Part shown: one piece after another, positions 4,517 to 5,340 of the stretch
How the letters are laid out: each line of letters begins with the position of its first letter
Numbering within the stretch: position 1 is the stretch's first letter
The notes under the pieces: model-generated
Told to the model about the DNA's origin: nothing
Databases searched by the model: none
Seen by the model: the letters and a program-made list of their open reading frames with translations, nothing else
Made by a program: the position numbers and the translations under genes
NCBI GenBank assembly: GCA_946478655.1
Contig: CAMLDG010000040.1
Location: 1-5,340, forward strand
Length of the DNA: 5,340 nt
Source: an uncultured Nitrosotalea sp.
GTDB lineage: Archaea > Thermoproteota > Nitrososphaeria > Nitrososphaerales > Nitrosopumilaceae
Direction of reading: 5' to 3'

Positions 4517-5340
4517 ATGCGGCTTAGAGTGGAAAAGACCATAACGAATCACAAGGTGGCTGCTCACGGAGGTATATTTTCAAACGGACTTGAACATAAC
4601 TTGAAACTGCTAGATTTTAGCTCAAATGTCAATCCTCTTGGATTTCCATCCAAAGTAAGAGATGTTTTCAAAAATGATTCACATGTTTCAATCTATCCAG
4701 ATCCTAATTCAAATGAATTAAGAACTCATCTTCAAAAATACACTGGAATTTCAAAAAATCAGATTATAGTTGGAAATGGAGCCACAGAAATCATCTACAA
4801 TTACTGTGCTGCATTTCTAAGAAAACAAAAAGTGCTGATTCCAATTCCCACATTTAGTGAATATGAGTCTGCTGCAAAATTAAACGGGGCCATGGTCTAT
4901 TTTTTCAAGACAATGAATCTGAACCAAAACTTGTCAGAATTTCAAGATACAATTCCGATGAAAAGCTGTGTATTTCTATGTAATCCAAACAATCCTACAG
5001 GAGTTCTCATAAAGAAAAAAAACATGTTAAAGATTCTTGAATCAGCACACAAAAAATCTGCAATGGTGTTTCTTGATGAATGTTTCATTGAATTGGTTCC
5101 TAGCGGAAATGAAAGTGTTGTCTCATATCTACAAGAATTTGATAACCTTTTCATCCTTCGATCATTGACCAAGTCATTTGGGTTGGCAGGATTGAGGATT
5201 GGATATGGACTTGGAAATAAAAAAATGATTGAAATCCTGCAAAAGACAAAGATTCCGTGGAATGTTAGTGGAATTGCCCAACAATCATCTATTCAGGCAT
5301 TATCTGACAAATCTCATTTGTCAAAGACATTAAACGTAAT
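4517..5340 (+). CDS. cobD: PLP-dependent aminotransferase-fold enzyme, probable threonine-phosphate decarboxylase (3' partial)
   Basis: The first 274 codons of a class I/II aminotransferase-fold protein are present; it runs off the right edge, with about 80-90 residues missing relative to the usual 350-360. ATG 4517 is the first good start and sits 26 bases after a TATA box. Landmarks: AAHGG (15-19) and LDFSSNVNPLGFP (32-44), the N-terminal signature of CobD-type proteins; YPDP (60-63); GNGATEIIY (87-95) for PLP-phosphate binding; NPNNPTG (156-162); FLDECF (185-190) with the PLP-pyridine Asp D187; SLTKSFGLAGLRIGY (216-230) with Schiff-base Lys K219 and phosphate-binding R227. CobD decarboxylates L-threonine O-3-phosphate to (R)-1-amino-2-propanol phosphate for the lower-loop linker of cobalamin, a vitamin many thaumarchaea make. 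The close relative histidinol-phosphate aminotransferase (HisC) is the main alternative; the HGG start favours CobD. Confidence 0.85.
   Translation, partial: MRLRVEKTITNHKVAAHGGIFSNGLEHNLKLLDFSSNVNPLGFPSKVRDVFKNDSHVSIYPDPNSNELRTHLQKYTGISKNQIIVGNGATEIIYNYCAAFLRKQKVLIPIPTFSEYESAAKLNGAMVYFFKTMNLNQNLSEFQDTIPMKSCVFLCNPNNPTGVLIKKKNMLKILESAHKKSAMVFLDECFIELVPSGNESVVSYLQEFDNLFILRSLTKSFGLAGLRIGYGLGNKKMIEILQKTKIPWNVSGIAQQSSIQALSDKSHLSKTLNV

Noticed and set aside
4942..5172. Minus-strand frame inside the CobD-like gene
   Set aside because: It is opposite the NPNNPTG and PLP-lysine coding region, which is clearly plus-strand.

Overview
The window looks like chromosomal DNA of an ammonia-oxidising-type thaumarchaeon (Nitrososphaerota, Nitrosopumilus-like). 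This is inferred from AT-rich, tightly packed genes, archaeal TATA-type promoters placed for leaderless mRNAs, an archaeal-style UbiD decarboxylase and fungal/archaeal-type aspartate-semialdehyde dehydrogenase (ASADH), an Lrp/AsnC regulator, and a cobalamin-type aminotransferase-fold decarboxylase. No search could be run, so the lineage is a judgement. I see no tRNA, rRNA, CRISPR array or mobile element.

Left part, plus strand (1-1854): the lysine/alanine-rich tail of an unidentified protein; a 112-residue protein with a TTG start whose length and pattern recall eukaryotic proteasome-assembly chaperone 3 (PAC3/PSMG3); and, overlapping it by ATGA, a 444-residue UbiD-family decarboxylase. In archaea such an enzyme is a candidate for the decarboxylation step of the archaeal mevalonate pathway. 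Its usual EGPF-type active-site segment is changed.

Middle, minus strand (1858-4430): ctaB (heme O synthase), which converges on the UbiD gene with 3 bases between stop codons; an Lrp/AsnC regulator; and asd. The asd gene is interrupted by an in-frame TGA, after which the frame continues for 48 more codons of recognisable ASADH C-terminus, starting with an ATG directly after the stop. A 36-bp inverted-repeat-flanked AT-rich element lies between asd and the regulator.

Right part, plus strand (4517-end): a divergently transcribed, truncated PLP enzyme with a CobD-like HGG N-terminus. asd and this gene share an 86-bp intergenic region with two back-to-back TATA boxes, each about 26 bases from its ATG. 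They may be metabolically linked: ASADH supplies the aspartate-to-threonine route, and CobD decarboxylates threonine phosphate for the cobalamin side chain.

The most notable points are the interrupted asd gene, the PAC3-like protein coupled to UbiD, and the altered UbiD active-site motif.
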